Assembly: GCF_036898095.1 (NCBI RefSeq)
Contig: NC_090735.1
Location: 11,553,041-11,617,040, forward strand
DNA length: 64,000 nt
DNA from: Palaemon carinicauda
Taxonomy: Eukaryota; Arthropoda; Malacostraca; Decapoda; Palaemonidae
Direction of reading: 5' to 3'
Below are positions 1-9,744 of this stretch, one piece after another. Position numbers and translations under genes: made by a program. The stretch's first letter is position 1. The number at the start of each line of letters is the position of its first letter. The notes under the pieces were generated by a model. The model searched no databases. It was not told where the DNA came from and saw nothing but the letters and a program-made list of their open reading frames with translations.

Positions 1-1374
1 GATTTTCCCTTGTGTGAACTTTATCGTTTTGCATCTTCGCTATGTCGTTACCTTCAGCCTCGCCTTCTTCTGGAAAGTTGAGTACAAGGTTCCAGTATTG
101 TTTAATTAAGCTCTGGCCGTAAAGTAAATATTATTTTGCGAAATAATTGATGTTTTGTGGCAGAGCTGTGCCTCTACCGGACCCGCCATTTTATGGCGTC
201 GTTGTTGTTTTGCATGTCTTATTTAGTTAGCCACAACAACGCTTCCGGCCTTATATACTAATCGAATACATTAGTTTATTTGGTCTTCATAGCTAGGAAC
301 TTTTATTTCGTGTTTAGACGCTTTTTATCGGTCATCGATTGACCTCATACCAGTCGGCTACTATAGCCCCCAGGCCAGGAGCCTATATACAAGTGTTCAT
401 GCATGATTTATCAGTGATCCTAGACTAAGTTATGAAGATAGTGGCATTATTATTTTACAATACTTTTGACTAGTGATGCAAATGTTTTCGCCTTCAGGGA
501 CCATATAGGGGATAGGCTAGTCAGTGATTCTTACTAGCCTAACCTAACCTTAGGACCCCTATATGCTTCCTTCATCCCCTGCCTTGGCATTCCCTCTAAT
601 TAGCCTTGATCCCTTTTCTGAGTAAAGGGATTCATTGTCTAATAGAGTATTATATCGCCTCTCAGTCCTCCCTAAAGGAATGACCCCCCTTTAGGATTGC
701 GTCTGAGAGTGAGGTTAGGCTAGCCTACCTCTATGGCTAGGATAGTCTGCGACTTTCCTGCGATAGCGATACGTCTTCTTCCTTGCCTAGTTCAGGACTT
801 TTAGCCCTGATCTAGGTCGGGTTAGGAAGGTTTCTCTGTTCCATGCTGAAACTGTACTCTTGCACCGTTTTAGCCGATCAGCCTATCTTAGGTTAGGGAG
901 TGTCCTCCCTTCCCTTTGTGGCCGCTCTGGTACAGAAACCCTTCCTGGGAAGACCCCTCTCTTCTCCCTCCCCACCTATCTCTTGTATAGCCTAGCCTAT
1001 GCTTAGGTTAGTTTATACTCATCTGTCCCCTGTCCTACAACTCCTCCTTAGGGTGGATGAGTAGGGCTACCCGAGCTTCCTTGTGCAGTCCGCTCTGGTA
1101 CATATACCTTCATAGTGTCCTATAAGGTTAGTTCCTAGTGTAGCTCTGCATAAGGGAGTCTCCCCCCCCCCCATCTTGGGTGTTCCCTAGTCCTCCCTTG
1201 GGCTACCTGCTCCCGGTCCCTAGTGACCCCTGCATATGGATGATAGAGCCTGTCTCTATCATGGGTACACCCCCTCAGGGAGGGGGAGGGATGTCTGGAA
1301 CCCTGAAGGTACTTCCTGCATCCTTCCCCCCCTCCCCCTGTCTCTCTATCTATCTGGGTGCCGGTCTCTTGCCG

Positions 1375-1750
1375 CCTCTTATGCCGGCAATACCTGCCTC
1401 TTGGTGACTTCCCTACCCTTGCCGCCAGCCCCCCGTGTTCCGAGGGACTGCCGGCTGCCGCCGGCTACTACCGGCGGCTCTCCTACTCCTATCTAATCGT
1501 CCGCTTGCCGGTCGATCTCCGGAGTGCCGGCATATACTGCCGGCAACCCGATACTACCTGTACCATCCTTACCCCAGTCACCAATCCGGCATCCTCCGGC
1601 TGCCGGAGCCGCCGCTCCCTGCCGGCGTGCCGCCGTTGTGCCGGCGGCCGCCATCCTGGTATCTAACTGACTTTTGAAAATTGTCTGTTCTAATGCCAGA
1701 ATCTATGCTGGAGCGAGCTCCGGCGTGCCGGCGGCTTGCCGGATACCCCG
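1375..1750. repeat. GCCGGC/CCGGC palindrome-rich cluster
   Basis: The words GCCGGC, CCGGC and GCCGCCGG recur about twenty times in under 400 bases of otherwise pyrimidine-rich leader. Both strands therefore carry many short self-complementary words, and the transcript could fold strongly. No coding frame explains it. A structured RNA signal for the retrotransposon, such as packaging or priming, is possible but unproven. Confidence 0.5.
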
Positions 1751-2239
1751 GAGGCGTCAAGAATACTTGCACCCCCTCTCTGTAGCTATCATAAGACTAA
1801 GATAGCCCTACCTGGCAAATAGATAAGCTGCTTTGCTTCTAAGATCAGTACCTAGTACTGCTCTATTAGTGATCATGCTGTCTCTTTGCATTCTTCTATT
1901 TCCAGCATGCTATGTGCATCTTAGCACGGCTGGTTGCCAGAAACAGTTACCCTTAATGAGACCTTCTGGCTCTTATCTGGGAACCGAATGAATTCGATCC
2001 CAACCTTGTCCTTGGCTTTCCATGGAGTTCCAATATAATGGGAATCCTAGGAAACTATATCCAATGATCTCGGTCATTTGGATTATCCCAGGACCAAGCC
2101 TATGGTAACCAGCCGGGCGAGATGCATGGAGCGTGTTCTCCTTTACTGTTTCACTCTCTATGCATCACACCTTATATAAGTTAAAATTAATGATTAATAT
2201 TAACTTAATTTAAGAGCCATTCCTATGACTCCCCCATAC

Positions 2240-2261
2240 TCATTTTCTCTTTCTTCCACAG
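2240..2261 (+). promoter_or_regulatory. Putative 3' splice acceptor before DIRS-A gag
   Basis: A pyrimidine run (TTTTCTCTTTCTTCCACAG) ends in AG ten bases before the gag ATG. DIRS-C has the same arrangement before its gag. The resemblance to a 3' splice site is direct. That it is used to remove a 5'-leader intron is inference; no donor was identified. Confidence 0.45.
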
Positions 2262-2270
2262 GAGGAGCAG

Positions 2271-4220
2271 ATGAAGTGCGATTTCGCATACTGTGCCGTG
2301 AAACGCTCCCAGTTTTACGGACATACGGCGTGCAGGACTCACGCCCCTTGCTCAGACAAGAGAGGGGATTGGAAGTTCTGGAATCCACTGGATTGTACGG
2401 TCTGCCAGGCCTACCTAGTTGAGGCCTTCCATAACCCTCCCTCAGCGGAGGTTAGAGACATTGCTCGTGAGAAACTGCGCAAGTGGGTGCGTGGTTTTCA
2501 GAGGAATGCCACTGGACCGTACCTGGCCACCGAAGAACTGAGGTCCCTGCTGTTCCCTAAGGCCTCCCCTGATTCAGTGGTTCCAAAGGAAGCAATCCCC
2601 ACTGTCCAAATTACGGTGGAACCTGATGTGGTCATGGCTCAGTCCATGCACGAGTGTCGCCTAGATTCCGAAGAGGATGAACAGATCTCTGACGTCTCGG
2701 AAGACACGGAGAAGACGCTTATGGCTCAAGGAGCCGAAGAGGACGAAGACAAGGTGGAATACACCGAGTCGGAGATTGGAGCTACTCCCTCGTCCATCCC
2801 TCCGCCTACTCCTACACCGACGGATGTGTCCATTCCGTCTACCTCCTCGACCCCGGATCCTTCTTCCTCTACACAAGAACTGATCCGACTGATTAGAGCT
2901 GTCATGGACGACAGACTGAAGGAGAACCAGGAGTCCATCAGGTCTATGATTGGATCCAGAGAACCGAAGAAGATCTCGGTTAAGGATCTCCCAGCTTGCT
3001 CTCATGCCAACCCGTGGAGGTATGCAGAGCATATGGTTATTGCGACCGGCAGGATCTTTGTTAGTGACAAAATCGGCACGGTCCCGTTGGAAGATGTGGA
3101 ATTCTTCCCAAGCTTCGAGGCCTACCCGGACTGTTACGTCCGGCTTCGTTCTGAACCTGCCTCGAAGGAGGAGACCGAACCTAAGGAAGAGATAGTGTTC
3201 GATCTCGCAAAGGCCCAGGCTATGCTAGCCTCCGCATTTAAGAGCAGGAGCTTTACCTGCTCTAAGCTTCCTGCCTTGAGCAAGAAGCATCCTACTTATG
3301 TCGCTCCCGACACTGCGATTCTTCCATTTTTGGAAAAGGCCTTGGCTGCATGCCTTAAGGCGGCGGAAGAAGGGAAACCCTGCCCTGCACTGGAGGAGTG
3401 CAGACCCTTCTCCATCGTAACGCCCCCTGACACTAGACAATGGAAAGATGTCCAACATACTTTCGTTGTGGGTAGGCTCGATCCTGACGTTGCCGGACGT
3501 CAGTTTAATGAAGACCTCCCTAAGCTCAATGATCACCTCCTTCGCCGGGAACAAGACACGAAGGAGAGGCTTGCAGCGTCTCTTTCTCATCAAGTCCAAC
3601 TTGAAGTTATGGCCTGTGACACAGCAGTACCCGATCACTACATGGTACTGGCCAAATCCCACTTACTGACGGTAATGAAGGACTTGTACCATTTCATAAA
3701 GGCTCGTAGAGCCTGTCGTGAATTCGTGTTTGTCGGTGCCACCGTGAAACACGAACCCCGGAGGCTGATTTCCTCCAACATCTGGGGAAAGCACCTGTTT
3801 CCTTCGGACCTTGTCAAGGAAATAACGGACAGAGCCGCCACGGAGAATAGGAACCTTCTCCACAAGTGGGGCATGTCCAGGAAAAGGAAAACCTCTCAGG
3901 ACGATGGACCTCAGCCTAAGAGGAAACCTCAGAAACCAAAACCCCAGCAACGTCAACAAAGACGTCAGTTTCCGGGACCCGCTACCTCCCAAGTGGTTGC
4001 CCAACCACAACAGACCTTTCAATTGGTCCCCCAACCGGTGTTGTCACAGTCACTGGTCTTCACCCCTGCCTTTGAACAGCCATCCACTACCTTTCATGCC
4101 AGAGGTAGAGGCTCGTCCAGGGGTGCAAGCAGAGACGCCTCTCGTCGTCCCTCCAGAGGTAGAGGAGGAAAGGGAGCTAGCGGCCGAGGCAACAAGTCCT
4201 CGGGACACCAGAAGCAATGA
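2271..4220 (+). CDS. DIRS-A gag-like protein (ORF1)
   Basis: This 649-residue open frame is the first gene of the element. The N-terminus (residues 1-60) has spaced Cys and His residues: CDFAYC, then H..CR.HAPC, then CTVC. They look like a zinc-binding knuckle, as found at the start of other DIRS gag proteins. Residues ~105-220 are acidic, then Pro/Ser/Thr-rich, followed by a helical conserved segment (~235-540). The C-terminus (~550-649) is basic, Gln/Lys/Arg-rich, and ends in an RG/SRG-rich tail suited to RNA binding. The role inferred from position is nucleocapsid or RNA packaging. The ATG at 2271 follows a splice-acceptor-like tract. The 3' end overlaps the RT frame by 317 bases. Function is by analogy, since gag sequences diverge quickly. 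Confidence 0.8.
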   Translation: MKCDFAYCAVKRSQFYGHTACRTHAPCSDKRGDWKFWNPLDCTVCQAYLVEAFHNPPSAEVRDIAREKLRKWVRGFQRNATGPYLATEELRSLLFPKASPDSVVPKEAIPTVQITVEPDVVMAQSMHECRLDSEEDEQISDVSEDTEKTLMAQGAEEDEDKVEYTESEIGATPSSIPPPTPTPTDVSIPSTSSTPDPSSSTQELIRLIRAVMDDRLKENQESIRSMIGSREPKKISVKDLPACSHANPWRYAEHMVIATGRIFVSDKIGTVPLEDVEFFPSFEAYPDCYVRLRSEPASKEETEPKEEIVFDLAKAQAMLASAFKSRSFTCSKLPALSKKHPTYVAPDTAILPFLEKALAACLKAAEEGKPCPALEECRPFSIVTPPDTRQWKDVQHTFVVGRLDPDVAGRQFNEDLPKLNDHLLRREQDTKERLAASLSHQVQLEVMACDTAVPDHYMVLAKSHLLTVMKDLYHFIKARRACREFVFVGATVKHEPRRLISSNIWGKHLFPSDLVKEITDRAATENRNLLHKWGMSRKRKTSQDDGPQPKRKPQKPKPQQRQQRRQFPGPATSQVVAQPQQTFQLVPQPVLSQSLVFTPAFEQPSTTFHARGRGSSRGASRDASRRPSRGRGGKGASGRGNKSSGHQKQ

Positions 4221-6099
4221 AGTGCTTCCGGTGGGAGGAAGACTCCGCCAATTCCAGGATCGTTGGACCTTCGATCCTTGGGCACACAGCATCATCAAGA
4301 ACGGTCTAGGCTGGAGTTGGGTGCAACCACCCCCAATCTTCCAGCGGTTCTTCCAACAATCGACCCCCATTCTGGAAGAATATGTTCTAGACCTCTTGAA
4401 CAAGAAGGTGATAAGGAAGGTAAAGTCCACCAGGTTCCAAGGGAGACTGTTTTGCGTTCCCAAGAAGGACTCAGACAAGCTCAGAGTCATTCTGGACTTA
4501 TCCCCCCTCAACAAGTTCATAGAGAACAACAAATTCAAGATGCTGACGCTTCAACAAATAAGGACCCTTCTGCCTCAAGGTTCCTACACGGTCTCTATAG
4601 ACCTGGCGGATGCCTATTGGCACATTCCAATGAACCATCACGCTTCCTCCTACCTAGGATTTCGACTCCAAAGGAAAAGCTACGCCTTCCGGGCCATGCC
4701 ATTCGGCCTCAATGTGGCCCCTCGGATCTTCACAAAGCTGGCGGATGCCATAGTACAACAGCTCCGCCTAAGAAACGTCCAGGTGATGGCCTACCTCGAC
4801 GACTGGCTAGTCTGGGCTCCATCGCCCGAAGAGTGTACAAAGTCTTGCGACGAAGTTACCCAGTACCTAGAACACCTGGGATTCAAGATCAACGAGAAGA
4901 AATCTCGCCTCTCTCCAGCTCAGAAGTTTCAGTGGCTGGGAATCCACTGGAATCTTCAGTCACACCGCCTTTCCATCCCCCAGAAGAAAAGGAAGGAAAT
5001 AGCAGGGTCTGTCAAGCGACTACTGAAATCCAAACGCATTTCAAGACGACAGCAGGAACGAGTTCTAGGCTCTCTACAATTCGCCTCAGTGACAAACCCA
5101 GTGCTTCGTGCACAGCTAAAGGATGCCGCGGGAGTCTGGAGACGATCGGCATCCATCGCTCGAAGAGACCTCAAGAGACGGCTTCCAAACAGACTTCGAC
5201 GCCTCCTAAAGCCGTGGTCGGAAGCAATGGCCCTGAAAAGGTCCATTCCTCTCCAACACCCTCCTCCATCACTCAACATCCACACGGATGCCTCACTGGA
5301 GGGCTGGGGAGGTCACTCCCACCTGAAACAAGCTCAAGGGACCTGGTCTCCACTATTCAAGACGTTCCACATAAACATCTTGGAGGCCATGGCGGTCCTT
5401 CTTACTCTGAAGAAGCTATCCCCGCCGCCCTCGATCCACATCCGTCTAACCCTAGACAACTCGGTGGTAGTTCGTTGTCTCAATCGCCAGGGCTCAAGAT
5501 CGCCCCAGATAAATCAGGTGCTTCTCCCAATCTTCCGTCTGGCGGAGAAGAAGAAGTGGCACCTGTCTGCAGTTCACCTACAAGGATTCCGCAACGTGAC
5601 AGCGGATGCTCTATCTCGGACAAACCCGATAGAGTCGGAATGGTCTCTAGACGCAAGATCATTCTCCTTCATCTCTCATCAAGTCCCAGAACTTCAGATA
5701 GATCTCTTTGCAACGAGCGACAACAATCAACTTCCTCTGTACGTAGCCCCGTACGAGGACCCCAAAGCAGAAGCGGTGGACGCCATGTCACTGGACTGGA
5801 ACAGATGGTCGAAGATATTCCTGTTCCCTCCCACCAACCTTCTGTTGAAAGTCCTCTCCAAACTGAGAACCTTCAAAGGGACAGCGGCCCTAGTGGCTCC
5901 CAAGTGGCCCCGGAGCAACTGGTACCCCCTGGTCCTGGAGCTGCAGCCCAAGCTGATCCCTCTCCCGGGCCCAGTTCTCTCTCAACAAGTACAGAAGTCG
6001 ACTGTCTTCGCTTCATCATCGAAAATCAAGGACCTTCATCTCATGATTTTCTCTCCCTTGCCGCAAAGAAGAGGTTTGGGATCTCGAAGAAAAGTCTAG
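3904..6099 (+). CDS. DIRS-A reverse transcriptase / RNase H / MT-like polyprotein
   Basis: This 731-residue open frame copies the element's RNA into DNA. Homology to DIRS RTs begins near residue 105; the earlier part lies under gag and may not be translated, so the start is uncertain. RT motifs: SIDLADAYW with Asp233, and YLDDW with Asp299 and Asp300 at 4792-4806. RNase H follows with HTDASLEGW (Asp462), NILEAM (Glu494), LDNS (Asp518) and TADALS (Asp568), so the four acidic catalytic residues are present. The C-terminal part (~600-720) has IDLFATS, a DAM-like spacing and an FPPT motif. It corresponds to the methyltransferase-like domain of DIRS elements; activity is not shown. There is no protease or DDE integrase, as expected for the family. 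The frame overlaps gag upstream and the recombinase downstream. Confidence 0.92.
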   Translation: MDLSLRGNLRNQNPSNVNKDVSFRDPLPPKWLPNHNRPFNWSPNRCCHSHWSSPLPLNSHPLPFMPEVEARPGVQAETPLVVPPEVEEERELAAEATSPRDTRSNEVLPVGGRLRQFQDRWTFDPWAHSIIKNGLGWSWVQPPPIFQRFFQQSTPILEEYVLDLLNKKVIRKVKSTRFQGRLFCVPKKDSDKLRVILDLSPLNKFIENNKFKMLTLQQIRTLLPQGSYTVSIDLADAYWHIPMNHHASSYLGFRLQRKSYAFRAMPFGLNVAPRIFTKLADAIVQQLRLRNVQVMAYLDDWLVWAPSPEECTKSCDEVTQYLEHLGFKINEKKSRLSPAQKFQWLGIHWNLQSHRLSIPQKKRKEIAGSVKRLLKSKRISRRQQERVLGSLQFASVTNPVLRAQLKDAAGVWRRSASIARRDLKRRLPNRLRRLLKPWSEAMALKRSIPLQHPPPSLNIHTDASLEGWGGHSHLKQAQGTWSPLFKTFHINILEAMAVLLTLKKLSPPPSIHIRLTLDNSVVVRCLNRQGSRSPQINQVLLPIFRLAEKKKWHLSAVHLQGFRNVTADALSRTNPIESEWSLDARSFSFISHQVPELQIDLFATSDNNQLPLYVAPYEDPKAEAVDAMSLDWNRWSKIFLFPPTNLLLKVLSKLRTFKGTAALVAPKWPRSNWYPLVLELQPKLIPLPGPVLSQQVQKSTVFASSSKIKDLHLMIFSPLPQRRGLGSRRKV

Positions 6100-7031
6100 A
6101 CTTCCTAGAGGAATACAAGACCGAATCCACGAGACGGCAATATGAATCATCCTGGAGGAAATGGGTCTCCTTTGTTAAAGCAAAAAATCCTAAAGAAATC
6201 ACCATTGATTTCTGTATGTCCTTCTTCATTCACCTTCATGGACAAGGATTAGCAGCCAATACGATTTCAACCTGCAAATCGGCTTTGACTAGACCAATTC
6301 TATATGCTTTCCAAATTGATCTGTCCAACGACATCTTTAACAAACTGCCGAAAGCATGTGCTCGCCTACGCCCAGCACCCCCTCCGAAACCGATCTCCTG
6401 GTCACTAGACAAGGTGCTCCATTTCGCCTCCAACTTGGACAACGATTCATGCCCCCTCAAGGATCTGACTCAGAAAGTTATATTTTTATTTGCTCTCGCC
6501 TCGGGAGCTCGAGTCAGCGAAATAGTGGCATTATCAAGAGAAGAGGGACACATCCTGTTTGCTGATTCAGGAGAAGTGACCCTCTCCCCTGATCCGACGT
6601 TTCTCGCCAAAAATGAATTACCCACCAAAAGATGGGGCCCTTGGAGAATATGCCCCCTGAAGGAGGATGTCTCTCTATGTCCAGTAGAGAGCCTCAAGGT
6701 CTATCTTCGCAGAACTTCAAACTTTGGTGGAGGCCAACTCTTCAAAGGAGAAACATCGGGCAGCGACCTGTCACTGAAACAATTAAGAGCGAAAATCACC
6801 TACTTCATTCGCAGAGCGGATCCGAACAGTACACCCGCTGGTCATGATCCTAGAAAAGTGGCATCTTCTCTGAACTTCTTTCAGAGCATGGACTTTGAGA
6901 GCCTTAAAAACTTTACGGGCTGGAAGTCCTCGCGAGTTTTCTTTAAACATTATGCGAAACAAGTGCACGAAATCAAACATTTTGTGGTAGCCGCAGGTAG
7001 TGTTATGAAACCTGCACCTAACTCTGCGTAG
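5805..7031 (+). CDS. DIRS-A tyrosine recombinase
   Basis: A tyrosine recombinase of about 408 residues that would integrate the circular DNA copy by strand exchange. Catalytic residues are visible: Arg in SGARVSEI (codon 6510), His and Arg in HDPRKV (6843, 6852), a Trp in TGWKSS, and the nucleophile Tyr in FKHYAK (6951). The N-terminal part (TRRQYESSWRKW...) resembles a core-binding domain. The frame is open from 4263, but most of that is the shadow of the RT gene in another frame. ATG 5805 is the last in-frame Met before the conserved domain and was chosen for that reason; it could be wrong if translation uses frameshifting or reinitiation. The frame overlaps the end of the RT frame by ~295 bases. 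Confidence 0.88.
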   Translation: MVEDIPVPSHQPSVESPLQTENLQRDSGPSGSQVAPEQLVPPGPGAAAQADPSPGPSSLSTSTEVDCLRFIIENQGPSSHDFLSLAAKKRFGISKKSLDFLEEYKTESTRRQYESSWRKWVSFVKAKNPKEITIDFCMSFFIHLHGQGLAANTISTCKSALTRPILYAFQIDLSNDIFNKLPKACARLRPAPPPKPISWSLDKVLHFASNLDNDSCPLKDLTQKVIFLFALASGARVSEIVALSREEGHILFADSGEVTLSPDPTFLAKNELPTKRWGPWRICPLKEDVSLCPVESLKVYLRRTSNFGGGQLFKGETSGSDLSLKQLRAKITYFIRRADPNSTPAGHDPRKVASSLNFFQSMDFESLKNFTGWKSSRVFFKHYAKQVHEIKHFVVAAGSVMKPAPNSA

Positions 7032-7823
7032 AACAGTGAGTTATTTGGGACTCTAACTCTTCGGGTGCCTATGTTGACCCTCGAGTGATTCATAGTGATG
7101 TCTAAAAACACTTAGTGCTTTTATAACTGTTCTTATCCCAGGTGAAATGTCATAGTGTTACACAAGTGCCGCATGCCTTGAGCATGATGTGTTATTTAAA
7201 GACTTGCGTTCCTCGAGAACGAGTACCTACTAATCCTGAAATTCCCTTTCAGATTCAAGAGCAAGCCTTTATTTCTATGTACATTATTATTACTGTAAAT
7301 GAACTTTACTTTTGCTGTAAATTATTTAATTTCTGCATTGTGAAATAAAATTTCTATTTTATTACTTATGCGTCTCTTTCAGCTCCTACTTACTATGAAA
7401 TACATACTGTCATAGTTTTATTTATTCCTCCTTTCTTATGGTCATGAAGAATTTAAGATGTCTATCCTTAAATTATATTCACCTTGTCTCAGTAAGGTTC
7501 CTACTCGAATACTTACTTCTGATAATCAGGAGATGAATCCTACACACAGTGCCCAACCACCACTGACCTACTCAGAATGTTCCTATACAAATATCAAACA
7601 TTCTGCTTCATCTCTAAGCTCTTAAAAAGCTCTTCTGTCAAGATGAATAGTCCTTCAATACCACTTTGACGTCGGCATAGCCCATGGGAACTTCCTACCA
7701 ATGGGGGGCAGGATACTTCGTTCCTATGGTTCTTATCTAAGATTACTTTGCTATTTTGTCAATGCCTAGGCACTTAACTCTGGGGGGAAAATCTACCACG
7801 ATACATTGATTCTCTGGTACTCT
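7032..7823 (+). other. DIRS-A 3' untranslated region
   Basis: No gene is visible. An AATAAA polyadenylation-type hexamer lies at 7344-7349, about 310 bases after the recombinase stop. The stretch runs up to the internal complementary region. Confidence 0.5.
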
Positions 7824-7917
7824 TCCATCAGGACGCCATGGCTTGAGCCCAAAAAACGGATTTTGAGCGAAGCGAAAAATCTATTTTTGGGTGAGATAGC
7901 CATGGCGTCCTGATGGA
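7824..7917. repeat. DIRS-A internal complementary region (ICR)
   Basis: The segment 7854-7917 is the reverse complement of the element's right end (8317-8380). The preceding 7824-7855 begins with the same TCCATCAGGACGCCATGGC but then differs, as expected for the complement of a left end not present in the window. The two outer parts also form an inverted repeat (TCCATCAGGACGCCATGGC and its complement). In DIRS-1-type elements this internal region templates completion of the termini through a circular intermediate. Confidence 0.85.
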
Positions 7918-8316
7918 CCCTCCCTACTACTTCGTCAGTTTGTTCCCACCCTACACAATTGTATCATGGTGATGGGCAGCAACTGGCGCCAGGATAAAGA
8001 CGCTCGTGACGTCATTAGAGCAATGGCGTCCGTTTGTTTACGTCTCGAGTATCAGTAGTAGCCACGAGTGAGATTAGCTGTGGAACGGCTCCCAGCTATT
8101 CTCAGCCCTTACACACCGAAGCGTTAACTCTGTTCGGGGTGGAGATAGCTATGTGGCACGACCAGACATGCGTGTCCCCTGTTGTATTACGATGTCTTAA
8201 AGGGAAACCTTTGAGATACTCGCTCCAGAAGTTAGAATTCTGTGATAACCTGTGGTTAAATTCTCTGGGAATATCTTAGTAGTCTTATACCCAAGGAAGC
8301 TACCAAACAGGAACCT
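7918..8316. other. Region between ICR and right ITR of DIRS-A
   Basis: This ~400 bp is non-coding. The short open frame at 8034-8279 has no recognisable motif. By analogy with DIRS-1 it belongs to the right terminal part of the element. Part of it may be inverted-repeat sequence shared with the unseen left end. Confidence 0.4.
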
Positions 8317-8382
8317 TCCATCAGGACGCCATGGCTATCTCACCCAAAAATAGATTTTTCGCTTCGCTCAAAATCCGTTTTA
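8317..8382 (-). repeat. DIRS-A right inverted terminal repeat
   Basis: This 66-bp end sequence pairs with 7854-7917 in inverted orientation with almost no mismatch. The flanking duplicated DNA resumes directly after it, at ATAATCATAAATAA, matching 44466 in copy B. That fixes the element edge within a few bases. Confidence 0.85.
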
Positions 8383-8787
8383 TATAATCATAAATAAGAA
8401 AAAAGTACATACCATAATATACATTAAATAAACTTATGAATTCTCAGTGTGTGAAGTTTCTTTTTAAATGTCATTACAAAAACAGCTTCTGGCTTGTAAT
8501 TGAAGTAGACCATTCTATCATGGCCTAGGGTTGTAATTAAAACAGCCCCATTTACCAAGGCCTATGCTTTATAAAAGTTACTTTCTTAAATTTTTTGGGT
8601 AAATTTATAGAAAAAACACGGGACAACATTTCTAGGAGATAAAAAAAATCTTTTAATGTAGTAAATGATGTGCTTTCAACTAATTTGACCTTCATTTCCA
8701 CTGCAAATAAGCCTTTCTACCGTCATGGACCCGCCTCCTTCCTGAAAGACGCAGGTGGGAACGTGGAATTTTGGGTGTGCTAAAACT

Positions 8788-9010
8788 GAATAAAACGTGA
8801 TTATTTAACCCATTTGAGATTTGTAATAGGGTACAGAACCTAACAAATCTACCTAACCTAACCCAGTAGTTCCCAGGTCACAACCCCTATCTTTCGGCAA
8901 GCCCTCTTACGACCAAAACGTGATTATTTTACACTTGAGATTTGTAAAAGGGTACAGAACCAAACAATCTAAACTAACCTAACCTTGTAATCCCCAGGTC
9001 ACAACCTCTG
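8788..9010. repeat. Tandem near-duplicate of ~128 bp (AAAACGTGATTATT unit)
   Basis: Two successive units begin AAAACGTGATTATT, continue through GAGATTTGTAA and GGGTACAGAACC, and end in CCCAGGTCACAACC. The same pair is in copy B at about 44877-45090, so the doubling predates the large duplication. No coding content. Confidence 0.7.
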
Positions 9011-9708
9011 GTGGGGGGGGGGAGTCCAAAGAACCCCCCTTCCTAGGTCAACTCTCTCAATCCCTAGCCGGAGCCAAGCCCCCAGACCCCCTTCCCAGGT
9101 CATAAACTAAAAGTAATTCACATGTAAATCCTTACATTAGGATAGAGCAAATCACAAATAATTCCTTACCATCTGATTGGCACCTACGTCTTTTTTAGTC
9201 TTGGCAGTCTTAACAGAAGTGTTATATTAGTATAGTTTCTCCAGAGGTTAAAACTTATCAACCCCATTTTATGCAACCTCGTTTAATCTCATAAAAACCA
9301 TACTTCTTATATGGCTTTTCACATGCTCTTTCTATGTAAGAGATTAATTTTTCTAATATCGAGTGCGGCAGGCTTCTGAAGTTTTACCGAGGATCCCCAT
9401 ATTTTGTGCAATTTTTCGTGGATTTATTATGCGCCTCAGAGAATAATGTATAGAGGAGAAAAGGTGAGTTTTACCTTTATTTAGCGATTTATCAGTAAAT
9501 TTTCCCCAGCCAAAACTCCTGGCTCCCACTGGGTGTCCCCATACCATAGGATATACTGTAATAGGGTATATCTTATTAACTATTTATTTGGGAGGGAATT
9601 AATGTCATTTTCGAAGAAAAACAGGAGTCTCTATATATACCCTGATTTTTTTATTAGTAATTTTGTATTTTATATGCGTAACAGTGTGTTTACTATATAA
9701 GTTTACTG
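9011..9708. other. Shared duplicated DNA, no gene
   Basis: AT-rich, non-coding, and matched in copy B (about 45110-45880). It contains a G-run at 9011-9021 that is longer in copy B. No recognisable motif. Confidence 0.5.
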
Positions 9709-9744
9709 TACAGTGGAACCTCTACACACGAACGTATCTACATC

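Larger units (their letters stand above)
1..2270 (+). other. Long 5' leader of DIRS-A
   Basis: This 2.3-kb stretch before gag has no convincing gene. Short frames in it show no family resemblance. It is pyrimidine-rich with many short CCTAACCTA/TTAGG-like words around 530-1010. A cluster of GCCGGC/CCGGC palindromes lies at about 1375-1750. It ends in a pyrimidine tract and AG dinucleotide just before the gag start codon. It is best read as the element's untranslated leader, possibly containing an intron; the intron is inference. Confidence 0.6.
1..8382 (+). mobile_element. DIRS-A: DIRS-like tyrosine-recombinase retrotransposon, left end outside window
   Basis: Three overlapping plus-strand frames encode a gag-like protein, reverse transcriptase/RNase H and a tyrosine recombinase, in the order typical of DIRS elements. 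There is no integrase and no LTR. The right terminus is set by the sequence at 8317-8382, whose reverse complement is found at 7854-7917 inside the internal complementary region. After it the DNA matches the second copy of the flanking duplicated segment (44464 onwards), so the element ends at about 8382. The matching left terminus is not in the window. From the first half of the internal complementary region it should begin with the complement of 7824-7855. All three frames are open, so this copy could be recent or active; that is inference. Confidence 0.9.

Noticed and set aside
1180..1677. Overlapping 75-102-residue frames in the DIRS-A leader
   Set aside because: Several frames are open at once in GC/pyrimidine-biased sequence, with no recognised domain.
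4263..5804. N-terminal 500 residues of the 922-residue frame
   Set aside because: This part is the alternate-frame shadow of the RT/RNase H gene. Only the C-terminal recombinase part shows family motifs.
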